A DNA stretch of 64,000 nucleotides from Larix kaempferi. Lineage: Eukaryota > Streptophyta > Pinopsida > Pinales > Pinaceae. The position numbers were made by a program, and so were the translations under genes. The DNA is taken from positions 365,001 through 429,000 of the forward strand of contig BSBM01000321.1 in assembly GCA_027924585.1 (NCBI GenBank), in the 5' to 3' direction. Shown piece by piece: positions 23,867 through 33,369 of this stretch. Below the pieces are notes generated by a model. It saw only the letters and a list, made by a program, of their open reading frames with translations. It did no database searches and had not been told where the DNA came from. Numbering within the stretch: the first letter of the stretch is position 1; each line of letters starts with the position of its first letter.

Positions 23867-24592
23867 TGTTGGCTCGGTTTTGCAACCAAGCTTAGTGCTA
23901 TGGGCACCTACTAACTAGTAGTAGCAGTTTCAATAGAAATAAAAACAATAAACTAAATAAACAATACTTTTCATGGATCTAAGCAAGAATCTAAACAAAT
24001 AATTTAAATCTTTCAAAAATCAAGAACAAGAAACATAAGAAATAATTTTTTGTATTGAAAAGTGGGGGGCAAGCAAGTGCTTGCGATATTACCTTCAATG
24101 GTGAAGGTTGATGTTGAGCAACTCCCAAGATGAGTAGCTCCAAACTCCAATAGGTCTCTTTCTCCAAGGTTGCTTCAATGGCTAAAAGTGCTCAGGGGAG
24201 ATTTCAGCAGCATAAGGATGAGATAATGGAAGGATGTGAAATGAGGAGCCCCTACCACCTTTTTATAGGTTTTGGTGGTGAGGAATACCATTTGTGGTTT
24301 TGTGGAGACCAATGGTATTGACCAACATAGTTTAGGTATTTTTCCCTCCTTTTTCCTTTTTTGAATAAAAATAATACTTTAATTCCCTTTTTAATATTTT
24401 TGGGAATTTGGACCCTTTTTGAGGGTTTTTTATGATTTTCTTGGAAAAATAATCTTTTTTAATGGAAAAAGGGGTGTACTAAGGTCTTTTGGTGACCTTT
24501 TGTTGGTTTCAGAGGCTCAGATGGTGGAGAAGTGGACAAATGGGTCATGTGAGTAAGGGAATGAGCTAGTGAGCACTTTTTAGGTGTTAACA
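23867..24592 (-). repeat. Element B 5' LTR (promoter LTR)
   Basis: 726 bp, one difference from the 3' LTR. A minus-strand TATA box (CTATAAAAAGG) sits near 24258-24268, directing transcription leftward into gag. Confidence 0.95.
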
Positions 24593-24597
24593 CTTCC
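24593..24597. repeat. Target site duplication of element B (right copy)
   Basis: CTTCC, identical to 14086-14090. Confidence 0.95.
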
Positions 24598-25810
24598 TCC
24601 TGCAGAGCTACACAATCTCCCTTCTCTCCTTTAGCTACAAAGTCTCTACTCCAAAGCATGAGTGGGAAATGGCAAATGAATGGGTTTATATAGGTTGGCT
24701 TGCCCTTCTTCACATGACTCTCATGGATTCCTTTGGTTGCAACTAATTTACCTATCTTGGCCTTGGTTACAACTTCTCCAAGTTGGTTTTTGGGTTATGG
24801 TTTCAACCACCCATATAAGTGGCATATTTCTTTTAAAACTTTGTTTAAACTGAAAACCAACTATGTGAATTAGTTTTATAAACCAAACTTTGTTATAAAA
24901 CAGAGTTGGTTTAAAAACCCACTTTTACCCCATCTCGTATAGTGTTTTGAGGAGCACATGTTGAAATAATTGGCGGGCACTTAACCGTTTCATTGTTGCA
25001 ATGGTTATAACCGTTACGTGCTGGCACGGTTACATTTCATGTGGACCGGTCGGAGCTCCCGGTCACATCTCCAAAGTGGATGACCAGGGGTCGGGGCTAG
25101 CCCCGGCCCCTTTTCGCGCCCATATGAAACAAGCAGCAATTGTAAATAGTTTTGCGCCCATTCTGTTGACAAGCAATATCTTCTGGCACGCTGGTAAAGA
25201 CGTTAGGGAAGTAGATATGAGGTCGCCGGTTTGAATCCTGTAGAGGCTGAGAATCCCAAGCTTTTGGCCAACATACGACTGCCACATGGCGAGAGTGGAT
25301 TGGTCCACTCGGTCGCCACATCAGTGACCGTACCGTCGACTAATCCGACAAGTGGGATACCCGTACTGCTGAGCTGTCTGCCAACTCAGATCTTAGTGCT
25401 GACTAGAACGACAACTGGACTGCCAACGTCTCCCACGTCACCTGCTAGCTCACGACCGTACTACCATGTGTCACTTCATCATTGGTCCGTACTGCCGATT
25501 GGATTGACACATCATCCGTCCGTACATGCCACATGTCATTGTCTCATTGGTTCGTACACATGCCACATCATCATGTCCGTACAGTACGGATGCCACGTGT
25601 CACCCTGTCAGTGGTACCACGTGGCACCTCTTTTTGTCAATTTTGCCTGTTGACCTTATAGAACAGAACGCGATAACTTTCTCATACGGAGTCCGTTTGA
25701 GGTGAAACGAACGCCGTTGGAATCATCTCGACGAGCCCTTTGATCTGGTGTTGGTTTTGCTGAGATTGGAGGACTTCAAAAATTTGTCCTTCTTGGATCC
25801 TCCTAGATCA
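24598..25810 (-). repeat. Element A 5' LTR, second piece
   Basis: 1213 bp continuing the LTR broken at 14090. It matches 7799-9011 with 28 differences and ends AGATCA. Confidence 0.95.
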
Positions 25811-25815
25811 TCTAG
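25811..25815. repeat. Target site duplication of element A (right copy)
   Basis: TCTAG, identical to 7439-7443. Element C sequence resumes after it. Confidence 0.85.
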
Positions 25816-25929
25816 CTCAGTGGTAGAGGCTTAGAATATCCAAAGAAAGTCTCAGAGGGAGATACTCTACAATGGTTAACAAAGATTAGATCATCTCCAA
25901 TCTTTTCAATCCCAATCAAAACCTTGTCA

Positions 25930-27150
25930 AGGAAGTTAGCAAACTTCGAGATGATTTAGCTTCTTGACAAAAGGAGTTCAATATTTCTTTTCTAAAAGTA
26001 TATGCAATTGTCGTTTCAAGAAAGGAGCTACAAGATGAATTTTTTGAATGGGAAACTTGCTATGATGATATGGAGGAAAAATTAAATCTCTGCATTTAAC
26101 AACTCTTGGATGAATTAAAGGTGAAATAAGATACTATTGCTAGTTTGATACAATGTATGTTTTATCATATAGTTTGGTTAAGCTCCTATAACATACAAGA
26201 AGTTTCTACAGATAATGATCATGCATCATCCATTGCTGATGACACCTCTAATGATGAGAGTGTTGATGAATAGGAAGATACTATTGATGATTCTACCTCT
26301 TCCAAAGATGATGATGAATTTTCTTCCTCCATTAATAATCATTAGAATCCTTCTTCCTCCCCTTTTTATTTTGAAAATGCAATTCATAACTAAAGACCTT
26401 TTGAATCTACAACTTATATATTTATTGCTACAAATTCTTGTTTTGAAGAGGAAGACACTACAGATCTTACTGCAGAACTTGTACTTACTTCAATTCATAA
26501 TCCTACAACTCCTTCCTTTGAGGTGCATACTTGTGGATTTGAGTCCAAATTACTATTAAAGATGGGATACAGTGGTGGTGGCCTTTGTAAGAATGAACTA
26601 GGGATCACAAATCCTATTCAACATGTGATGAGAAAAAACAATGTTAAGTTAGGGTTTAATGGGGCTACATCAACATTATCAACCTATCTTGATTTATCTA
26701 TCGAAAATATTCAATTTATTCCATCATTAGAGATCATCACATCAGATGACTCTTCTATTGATGAGTTATAGAATCCATATCCTACACCACATATTGATAC
26801 AACTTTGGAGCCTACTGAACTGGATTCAACACCATCTTTAGAGTTATCAGAATTTCCAACATCAACTTCAAGGTCTACATTGTCCACATATCAACATCCT
26901 TGGCATCATGATCAGAGACAACATCATTCTCCTTTTAGGTATCCATAACCATTTATAAGTTATCCTTCTTTCAAATCATTGACAAAGAGGCATACTCAAC
27001 AAAATCTTAGCAAAGTACCAGTTCCGAAGATAGTTTGTGGTTGGATAGATGATTGGTCATGGAAGCATTTGAGGAATTTCTTAAGGACCTCCTATATATG
27101 TGTTTCATCCAAGATACACATGAACCTTTCTCATTTATCTTTACATTGAC
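25930..27150 (+). pseudogene. Element C internal frame: coiled coil, acidic linker and G-patch-like motif, decayed
   Basis: One + strand frame can be followed across seven or more stops. First comes a charged, heptad-like part (ELQDEFFEWETCYDDMEEKL near 26030), then a Ser/Asp/Glu-rich stretch (26215-26340), then, at about 26525-26630, CGFESKLLLKMGYSGGGL followed by CKNELGITNPI. The spacing of MGY, GGGL, KNE.GI and P matches the G-patch signature, with one expected Gly replaced by Cys. A Ser/Thr/Pro/His-rich tail follows, up to about 27150. G-patch domains bind RNA or activate RNA helicases in host proteins. This frame replaces gag-pol in element C. It is not an active gene. Confidence 0.6.
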
Positions 27151-27562
27151 TAATTAGGCCTAATTTATAGTTCCATTTCACCACCACTAGATGATTTTTA
27201 TGGTGTTTTCTTGTATGCTTGGGAAGCACTTTGAACTATCCCAAGCATCTTGGTGTAGGATTGCACCTTATTTTTTTGAAGATATATGATTGTTGTCGAA
27301 TGGAGCTTCAACATTGCGATTTCAACACGTTCATTGGAGTGGATTACGATATGTCATTATCAAATCATGCTTCATTGGCTTGTTATCTTTTCTAGTTTTT
27401 GGAGACTGTCTACCATCCACATGGTGGATCACACTTTTATCCTCTTGAGGGGTTTTTCCCACTAGGTTTCCCCTTTCTATTTTTTGAGGATTTTTGTGCA
27501 TGGGTACCTAACATGGTTGAAAATTGCCAAGACCCATTTTTTGCATTAGTTTCACCGAGTTA

Positions 27563-27576
27563 GGCTTATGGGGGAG
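27563..27576 (+). promoter_or_regulatory. Element C polypurine tract
   Basis: TTATGGGGGAG directly before the 3' LTR start TGTTAGAG. Confidence 0.8.
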
Positions 27577-28004
27577 TGTTAGAGCATATTTACCCTCTTT
27601 ATAGCATCAATATCTCATGCATGGGTTTTGCATTCATTAGATCCTTGATTTTAGGTAATGAAGCCTCCATTTGTCCACTTAGGCCAGTTATGAGCTAGTT
27701 AACTCATCTTTGAGATATTGCATGGCTAACTATGGGAATCTGAGCTCTAGTTAAGCCCAAATAGGTTCTTGTGCATTAGTGAGAAATTCAAATTGCCTAT
27801 ATGTATAACTTTGGTGAAGCATCATGTATCATATTCTATCGCATTCCAATGCAGATTGCATTGGAAATATCATCTCTAATGAGCTATTGCAACTATCACT
27901 TGATGGAGTAATAAAGATTATGTTACTCTGAATTTGGTCTCTTATCTCCATCATTTTGTGTTTTTCTTCTTCACTAGCTTTCAGATCTTAGCAAAAATAT
28001 CATA
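27577..28004 (+). repeat. Element C 3' LTR
   Basis: 428 bp, begins TGTTAGAGCAT and ends ATATCATA where the 5' copy has ATATCACA. Followed by the GGGGT duplication at 28005-28009. Confidence 0.85.
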
Positions 28005-28009
28005 GGGGT

Positions 28010-28411
28010 TGGAGGGTAGATCCCTTGAAAGAAACTTTTGGGTTTGTTTTTGGTTCGTTTTGTGCTTTTTCAACCCATTGTAAACTAATTATGGTTGTAA
28101 TATAATTTGGATTAATGGATTAGTGGTTTGAATGCTATAATATCGTATTGTAAATGATGAATATAATACAATGAGATAGAGAGAGAGAGAGGATAAATTC
28201 TCAGTCAAGCTAGTTTTCTTGGCTAAGTGTTTCTAGGTAAATATTTGTGTATTTTGTGTGTGCACATGCACCATTGTTATTTTTTTTGTTTAGATTATGT
28301 TGGTATTTATTTTCTTGCACATGTATATCAAACTATGCATGGTGATGTGTGAATGCTTTTCTATAGTTGTTTTTGTAAGACAATTGTGAAATGTGTTAGC
28401 CATATGCTATT
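28010..28411. other. Probable 3' end of Copia fragment H
   Basis: DNA that was next to position 6869 before element C landed. No coding frame. It contains a short (GA)n run near 28170-28192. Its position just after an RNase H end suggests it is the 3' untranslated/LTR part of element H, but no partner LTR is in the window. Confidence 0.35.
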
Positions 28412-28846
28412 TATTAGAGTATAGGCACATTTCTTTAGTAAATAGTTTTCCTATGCTCCATAATTCATGTATGAAGGTGCAATTTCTCTCATTTGATCCA
28501 ATATATTATCTCTTAGATGATAATAGTATTCTCATAGACAAGGGAGCACCTCTCCTTGTTCCATGCTTCAGTTGAACTTTAGTTACACCAAGTGGAGTCT
28601 AATCATGCATGCCCGCGTTGGAATCATCACCGGGAGTGCCTACCTACCTTGGAATCATCACCAAGGGGGATCATTCATGTGCATGAGACTAGGAGAAAGA
28701 ATCCACTTGTGCATGTCCTATTAACTTATGACTGCATGGACAATTAACTAAGACTAGGTGGCATATTACTAATGTTTGTGTCAGTGCATGCCCAAGTAAG
28801 CTCTAGAAGCTTAACTAAGGTGCATCAGTTCACGTTTTTTTATCAT
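28412..28846 (+). repeat. Element D 5' LTR, first piece
   Basis: Starts TATTAGAGTATAGGCACATTT and matches 35063 onward (CATAATTCATGTATGA.GGTGCA, ACACCAAGTGGAGTC, TGGAATCATCACCGGGAG). Broken at 28846 by the inverted-repeat element. Confidence 0.85.
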
Positions 28847-29983
28847 GGGTGAAAACGTGAAGCTGGGAAACAATTCCGTGACAACGGAGTGAAAAAAAAA
28901 GAGGGTGCGCAGATGAACAGGGGAAAAAAAGTCAACCTCAAACTCTCGGCCGAGAGTTTAAAAAAATCTAGGTCGAGAGTTTTGAGAGTTCAAACTCTAA
29001 GTCGAGAGTTTAAAAAAAAATCTAGGGAGAGAGTTTGAACCAATCGCTGCACTGTATTTTCAAAAATACTCTTGAACAAGAGTTTGAACTAAACTCTCAT
29101 CCGAGAGTTTGGAAGGTATTTTTCGGCCGAGAGTTTATGGTCAACAAAACCTGCGAAAATATCAGGCATCTTTCTGGAACCTGCAACTTCGGCAAGCCCA
29201 AACCCCTGCAAATTTTAAGTATTATTTGTCAGACTTGGTAGCAATGGATTCATCTCTGAATCTTGTTTCCAATGATATAATAATTGTTTCATTTCGATTT
29301 GAATTACTATTTATAAATAATTTTTTTCTAAACCTTATCTCTTTAGAATTGTATTACTCTGAAAATCACCCAAAATGAAAATTCAATATCATAACAAAGA
29401 CAACAACAAAAAATTTGAAATTTCACAGAGATCATAATTGGCTCTTCCTCTTCAAAATGGTACTTTTAGTTTTTCCAATAAGAGTCACATTTGAAATAAA
29501 ATGTGAAGACAAAAACATGTGTCGATAATGCACCATTTGCCGAACATACGTTGTTTCGATAAATAATAACAAATAGTTCCCAAGTCTTAAAAAACTCAAA
29601 ATATAGTCCAGGATCAAGTGTAGTGTGTGTAGATTATGAGTCTACAATTTTTTTCCCTAAAATGAATAACCATTTATCAAAAAAACGTAGTCCATTTATC
29701 AAAAAAACGTTGTCAAGAAAGGTCACTCATTATCCGTACCTAAAATTTTCAAGTATATGCCATTGGTTGACAACAAATTTGTCCCACGATATGTCCATAA
29801 AAAAATTAAAAAAAATATGAGTAGAAAGCTAATTCAATTCTCTAAAACCTTTGTGTTTACTTCAAGTTGAAATTCCTAAGGGAGATATGGGTTTGAAGAG
29901 GTCGAAGTTGAAAAACATAAAAATTAGCAGTTTTGTTTGTCAAAAACAAGCCAAAATTGTTTCCCAACTTCATGTTTTCACCC
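28847..29983. mobile_element. 1137-bp DNA element with 29-bp terminal inverted repeats (MITE-like)
   Basis: Left end GGGTGAAAACGTGAAG (TIR 28847-28875) pairs with the reverse complement of the right end (29955-29983) with two mismatches in 29. The insertion is proved by the other LTR of element D, which lacks it. TCAT on each side (28843-28846 and 29984-29987) is a possible target duplication. No transposase is visible. Near the left end the motif GAGAGTTT recurs many times, partly as the palindrome ACTCTCGGCCGAGAGT (28930-29140). The superfamily is unassigned; a Mutator-like or Harbinger-like origin cannot be decided. Confidence 0.85.
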
Positions 29984-30130
29984 TCATATCTTATGTAATT
30001 TTATCATTAATTTGTATGAAATAGAATTCAATCAATTCTCTCTTTATTCTTTTGGTATCAAGCTTGGAATTTTTTATTGTTTTATTCTTTACAACTAGAT
30101 TTTATGTGCAGGTTATTCAACAATTTCACA
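29984..30130 (+). repeat. Element D 5' LTR, second piece
   Basis: Resumes with CTTATGTAATTTTATCATTAAT, matching the 3' LTR near 35508-35526, and ends CAATTTCACA next to the PBS. Confidence 0.75.
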
Positions 30131-30142
30131 TGGTATTAGAGA
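30131..30142 (+). promoter_or_regulatory. Element D primer-binding site
   Basis: TGGTATTAGAGA, a one-to-two-base variant of the initiator tRNA-Met site, directly after the LTR. Confidence 0.75.
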
Positions 30143-30260
30143 GTGTGAGTTTGTGAGGAGAAGCACACACTCTCTTTTGCAAGTTAAAAAAGTATTAGAT
30201 TGCACATAGAGAATGTATCATCCCCCTTCTATGATAATTACACCATACAATTAATTTCAA

Positions 30261-31130
30261 TGGAATCCTAAAGTCCTCCTACTTAGAAGGAAAGGGCTTT
30301 ACTGGATCACAATGGATATTGAAGCTGAACCAAATTTCACCATTGAAAAAGATAAGTATTTCAACGAAATGGAAGAGGAATTTATTTTGTTATGATTGTC
30401 AATATATTTGGATCTACATTTCCATGTACAAATTTCTTCCACACCAAACGAAGTATGGACCACATTGGAGAGCCTATTCGGGAAACATGATGAACTACAT
30501 GGACACATGCTGGAGAATGAGCTCATCTCATTGAGCCCAAACAATTTTGACACCATGCAGGAATTATTCACAAAGTTTAAATCTTTGCCGCAAAAACTCA
30601 AATATTGTGGAATATGGAAAGTTAAATCGATAGGAACACCTAATCCTATCTATTCTCTCAAATTTAGGCCCTGAAAATTATGTTTTCATGTCTTCCTTTC
30701 ATACTTCAAAACTAACCATGGGAAACGCTTGGAAAATTCCTCCTATAGATGCTTTCATTGAATCACTTATACACGAGCAAGATAAGCTCATAAATATGGG
30801 TTCTATTAAGAATTCCAAAGAACATGCACTAGCAGTTCATGAAAATAGCAAGGCAAGCAAGCAAAACAAAAGGGAAAGAAGAATCCTAATCATAAGAAAG
30901 GAGCAAACTTCAAATCCACTAAGGAGTCTTCAAACTCCAAAGTAGGAAAATCAAAGAAGAAGAAATACAAGTGAAGCTATTGCAATAGAGGATATCATAT
31001 AGAAAGTTCATGCATGAAGAAGATGATCTATCTAATGGCACAATCTGTACATAAAAACAATATTGGAGATTTCATACTAGAAAAATGCCAAGAAAAATCC
31101 GGGAGACAATTCACTAAAAGACTGAGGTAA
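30261..31130 (+). pseudogene. Element D gag, decayed
   Basis: Contains the Copia gag (UBN2-type) block NEVWTTLESLFGKHDELHGH and LISLSPNNFDTMQELFTKFK at about 30440-30580. A CCHC knuckle at about 30972-31011 (SYCNRGYHIESSC) has its first cysteine codon turned to TGA. Several frameshifts are present. In a working element the product would be the particle protein. Confidence 0.75.
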
Positions 31131-31140
31131 AGCACATGCA

Positions 31141-31720
31141 TTGATTGCTATATATTCTTCATCAAATTCATGGATCTTAGATTATGAAGCATCACATCAT
31201 ATGGATACCTCAAAATATACTTTCTCCTCTTTGAAACCTTGCACTAGTCCTCCCATTTTAATGGGAGATGACACTCCTGTAAAAGTATGTGGACAAGGAG
31301 GTATAGATCTAGATAATGGATGTTTCGAGAATGTATTGCATGTTCCAAAACTATCCATAGATCTACTCTCAATCTATTAAATCACTCACTCCGGTAAAAT
31401 GAAAGTGGGTATAATTCACCCCATTTTTAGTGATTATATCCAATATGTCAGATGGCTCCAAAGTGGTTGTTGGGGAGGTCAAACATCATTCTAGGTTGTA
31501 TGCCTTTTCTCATTTTGTTCCTAAATTTGATTATGTTATGCTTCTAACACATGCTAATGAAGAAAGTAGACGTTGGCATGAAATATTTAGACACTTGAAT
31601 TTAGGTACTTGCAGCAGTTAAGCAAGCAAGGAATGGTAAATGGTATACCCAAAATCAAATTCATAGATGGATTTTGCCAAGGCTTCATTCTTGGCAAACA
31701 TCCTAAAGAAAAGTTTGAGA
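31141..31720 (+). pseudogene. Element D protease and pre-integrase region, decayed
   Basis: WILDYEASHHMDTSKYTFSS at about 31170-31225 is the Copia protease start; the usual DSGAS active site reads DYEAS, so it would be inactive. GQGGIDLDNGCFENVLHVPKLS follows as in Copia. The gag-pre-integrase region (SRLYAF.., RRWHEIFRHLNLG) is visible at 31480-31610 in another frame. Confidence 0.75.
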
Positions 31721-31739
31721 AAGGCAAAGCATGGTGAGT

Positions 31740-32050
31740 ATCCTCCATTCTCAAGCTTGTGCATAATGATATAACTGGTCCTTTTCCACATCCATCAATG
31801 ATCAAAGAAAATTATGTCCTCACATTCATTAATGACCGGTCAAGATTCACATGGCTCTACTTTCTCAAATTCAAATACGAAGTCTTTGAGTACCTTAAAT
31901 ATTTCAAGGAATTTGCAGAAAATCAATCGAGGAAAAGGATCAAAATTCTTCACACAGAAAATGGGGGAGAATATGTAAATAAATATGTCGAACATATTTG
32001 TTTTGAAGTTGGATTATAGTTGCAACAAATGGTTCCCTATACTCCACAAT
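31740..32050 (+). pseudogene. Element D integrase core, left part
   Basis: HNDITGPFPHPS, YVLTFINDRSRFTWLYFLKFK and ILHTENGGEYVNK are the Copia integrase core with the first two acidic residues (D in HND, and E where D is usual in HTENGGE). It is broken at 32055 by a solo LTR; the frame resumes at 32662. Confidence 0.8.
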
Positions 32051-32055
32051 AGAAT
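32051..32055. repeat. Target site duplication of solo LTR (left copy)
   Basis: AGAAT, repeated at 32657-32661. Confidence 0.85.
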
Positions 32056-32656
32056 TGTTGGTTGTGGAGCCTGATCTTCCTTATTCATAGCTCGTGTTTC
32101 AGCCGTGTCTGGATCCCAGCCCATGATGAGGGGTTTCGGGGGGGATTTCCCACAAAAAATAGTCGCCATGGGGGGGTCCAGGGGGGAAATGACTAGTTTG
32201 GGAACCCACCCCTGATGGGGGTTCAGGGGCAGTGCCCCCGTAGCGAAAATTTTGAAAAATGCCTTGTAAAATGTTGTAATTTCATAGTCATGACTTGGTC
32301 AATAATGGATGATTTATGGGCCCATGGTATTGGGTCTTCCATAGTATTTTACCATGGTAATCGTTGTTTAAAATGAAGGCATTGTAATACGGTTGTGTAT
32401 TGTAGCATTGTAAAGATCTCTATGACTATGTGAGAGAGACTATGAGAGAGTGAAGAGGAAATTGCAGCGGATGTGCTGCAGGTTGTATCCCTTCATTTGT
32501 TGGATGGTATAATAATAAGGACTGACAATATCTATGTGGACGTAGCCCATCTTGGGTGAACCACGTTATATTTGTGTCTCTCTTGTAATGTGTTTTATGT
32601 GATTTATATTTGCATCTTATTTATTGTTATTGCTCTGCGATCCTGTTTTTCTAACA
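32056..32656 (+). mobile_element. Solo LTR, 601 bp, inserted in element D integrase
   Basis: Begins TGTTGGTTGTGG and ends TTTTTCTAACA, flanked by AGAAT on both sides, with no internal region: the product of recombination between two LTRs of a lost element. G-rich blocks (GGGGGGGTCCAGGGGGG near 32170, GGGGCAGTGCCCC near 32225) and the TATCTATGTGGACGTAGCCC phrase near 32530 are characteristic of some plant Copia LTRs; that lineage call is from memory. The + strand is inferred from this resemblance. Confidence 0.88.
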
Positions 32657-32661
32657 AGAAT

Positions 32662-33240
32662 GGGGTAGTTGAGATGAAGAATTGGTTCTTGAAAGAGATG
32701 GCCAATTGCATGTTGCAAGAAAGATATATTCCTTCAAAATTATATGTTGAGGCAATAACTTGTGCATCATACATTCAAAATAGAGTCCCTAAAAAATCCT
32801 TGAAGGTAATAACATCATTTGAATCCTGGAGTGGAAATGAATCTAAAGTCACACACTTCTGTATGTTTAGATCTCGAGCATGGGCCTGTATCCCTTTAGA
32901 TAAGAGTAAATACTTGGAAACCCAAAGAAAAAAATGTATTTTTGTGGGTTATCTAGAAGGTTTAAAGGGGTATACATTATTGGATGTTTTAACTAAAAAT
33001 TTATTCATCAAAAGAAGTGTAAAATATGAAGAACGCCCCTTATATGCATTACAAGAGCAATCAACAATAACTTCTCCACCTCTTCCTGAAGTTGATGTCA
33101 TAGATGATTCTTCATTCCATTTATATAGTATTTCTAATCAGATCTTAGAATTTGATTTAGATGTTCATGAGCATGCTATTGTTGATCTTGATCTTAGACC
33201 ACGGTGGGAACATCACACCCCCACAAGTAGCCGATGATCT
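32662..33240 (+). pseudogene. Element D integrase, right part
   Basis: Resumes with GVVEMKNWFLKEMANCMLQE, the segment carrying the third acidic residue of Copia integrase, then CASYIQNRVPKKSL, ESWSGNESKVTHFCMFRSRAWA and KCIFVGYLEGLKGY, the conserved C-terminal part. It ends in an acidic linker and a stop at 33237. Confidence 0.8.
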
Positions 33241-33369
33241 AGTGGGTGATCTTGTCAATCCGAGGAGGACTAGAGTTTGAGAATGCTTTGCATGACCTAA
33301 TAGATATAAAATCATTATTTACTTTGCATTTATATATGGTACTTGCATATGATCTTCATTCCTATGCAT

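Larger units (their letters stand above)
14091..24592 (-). mobile_element. Element B: young Ty3-like LTR element with gag and protease but no reverse transcriptase
   Basis: Two 726-bp LTRs (14091-14816 and 23867-24592) differ at one position by eye (T/C near 14430 versus 24205). Ends are TGTTGG/TTAACA, TSD CTTCC. On the minus strand: 5' LTR, PBS, leader with a 33-bp tandem array, gag, protease, a short pre-RT block, then about 2.2 kb of non-coding sequence, polypurine tract and 3' LTR. Without RT, RNase H and integrase it cannot transpose alone, yet the LTR identity says it moved recently, so it must have used proteins from a related element. The PBS and gag type recall the Tat/Ogre side of Ty3, which is an inference. 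Confidence 0.93.
7444..25810 (-). mobile_element. Element A: Ty3/gypsy (chromovirus-like) LTR retrotransposon, interrupted by element B
   Basis: LTRs at 7444-9011 and 13736-14090 plus 24598-25810 (both 1568 bp once element B is removed), ends TGATCC/GGATCA as a perfect short inverted repeat, TSD TCTAG. On the minus strand the order is 5' LTR, PBS, gag, protease, reverse transcriptase, RNase H, integrase, chromodomain-like tail, polypurine tract, 3' LTR. Integrase after RNase H places it in Ty3/gypsy. The LTRs differ at 31 positions by my count, 26 of them transitions. It is inserted in the interior of element C. Three in-frame TAG codons break the coding frame. Confidence 0.93.
6870..28004 (+). 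mobile_element. Element C: Copia-related non-autonomous LTR element, split by element A
   Basis: Two direct repeats of 427 and 428 bp (6870-7296 and 27577-28004) bound it, with a primer-binding site after the left one, a polypurine tract before the right one and a GGGGT target duplication. Its own interior is only 7297-7438 plus 25811-27576, about 1.9 kb; the rest is the inserted element A. No gag, integrase or reverse transcriptase is present. Instead there is a decayed coiled-coil/G-patch frame. The 3' end shares a block with the Copia element D, so I infer a Copia-type partner. The LTRs are visibly more diverged than those of A or B, making it the oldest of the three. Confidence 0.8.

Noticed and set aside
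25811-25860. TAGCTCAGTGGTAGAG, resembling a tRNA A-box and D-arm
   Set aside because: No B-box follows at the right distance, and part of it belongs to the TCTAG target duplication; a chance match is more likely.
26215-26559. 114-codon Met/Leu/Ile-rich frame resembling a membrane protein
   Set aside because: It is an out-of-frame reading of the acidic Ser/Asp linker in the element C frame; the G-patch-like part continues the other frame.
30299-30601. Minus-strand 100-codon frame
   Set aside because: Antisense to the Copia gag block of element D.
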